A stretch of 35,104 bases of DNA from the NCBI RefSeq assembly GCF_000690905.1, contig NZ_JMCL01000045.1, forward strand, positions 1 to 35,104, in the 5' to 3' direction. A program made the translations under genes and the position numbers. Every line of letters starts with the position of its first letter. Positions within the stretch are counted from its first letter, which is position 1. The notes beneath the pieces are model-generated. The model had not been told where the DNA came from. It worked only from the letters and a program-made list of their open reading frames with translations, and ran no database searches. The stretch comes from Pseudomonas sp. Ant30-3 (GTDB lineage: Bacteria; Pseudomonadota; Gammaproteobacteria; Pseudomonadales; Pseudomonadaceae). This document shows, in pieces, positions 34,985-35,104 of the stretch.

Positions 34985-35104
34985 CGAGGGAGCTTGCTCC
35001 CGCTGGACTGCGCAGCAGTCCCCCACTTGAGCGACCTTAACCAGCAGGCACACCGCATGTGAGGTTGGGACTGCTGCGCAGTCCAGCGGGAGCAAGCTCC
35101 CTCG
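34985..35104. repeat. REPIN: perfect 38-base inverted repeat, type D, cut by the window end
   Basis: The left arm (34985-35022) and right arm (35067-35104) are exact reverse complements over 38 bases, containing GGGAGCTTGCTCCCGCTGG and the inner palindromic CTGCGCAGCAG. The 44-base loop is unrelated. The right arm reaches the last base of the window, so the element may be longer. It lies upstream of pdxB. Confidence 0.92.

Overview
This 35.1 kb window is chromosomal DNA of a Pseudomonas, most likely of the P. fluorescens group. The evidence is high-GC coding with Pseudomonas-style codon use, REP/REPIN repeats of the type known from fluorescent pseudomonads, and a gene order (PilZ protein, GDPD, sth, apbE, gap, mfd, csiV, SNF2 helicase, MTI phosphorylase, nagZ, psrA, lexA, sulA, topA, DUF1653, fadA, fadB, uspA, uup, slt) that closely follows what I remember of P. 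aeruginosa PAO1 PA2989 to PA3020. It looks like core genome, with one probable accessory insertion, a Fic gene. I recognise no rRNA, tRNA, CRISPR array, transposase or prophage.

Layout. 1-5.6 kb holds a PilZ-domain protein and a glycerophosphodiester phosphodiesterase on +, then sthA, a lipoprotein ApbE and a long GAPDH on -. 5.56-5.94 kb is a repeat-rich divergent promoter region between gap and mfd. 5.9-12.7 kb is a + strand operon of mfd, csiV and a SWIM/SNF2 helicase, ended by a REPIN. 12.8-15.5 kb is the - strand group psrA, nagZ, mtnP. 15.6-16.8 kb is the SOS operon lexA-sulA with two LexA boxes. 16.8-20.6 kb has two small uncharacterised genes and topA on -. 20.7-24.4 kb is DUF1653 and fadBA on -. 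24.4-25.06 kb has no convincing protein gene but contains palindromes upstream of fadB, a candidate + strand small RNA with a strong terminator, and a long REPIN. 25.06-30.3 kb holds a membrane-anchored hypothetical gene, uspA, the ABC-F gene uup and slt. 30.3-33.2 kb has the Fic protein and an MsbA-like ABC exporter. 33.5-35.1 kb has a 59-residue conserved-looking protein, pdxB and a final REPIN running to the window edge.

Functional themes. Several genes serve DNA integrity (mfd, SNF2 helicase, lexA, sulA, topA, uup), cell-wall metabolism (csiV, nagZ, slt), redox and carbon balance (sthA, gap, apbE, fadBA with the fatty-acid sensor PsrA) and salvage or cofactor synthesis (MTI phosphorylase, pdxB). 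Many ORF starts on the longest reading frames are too far upstream. Starts given here were moved to the codon supported by a ribosome binding site and by family N-termini.

The most interesting non-coding signals are the repeat cluster between gap and mfd, the candidate sRNA beside fadB, and REPIN-like inverted repeats of at least three sequence types, mostly placed between convergent transcription units. I found no clear new defence or mobile system. The nearest candidate is the solitary, self-inhibited Fic protein.
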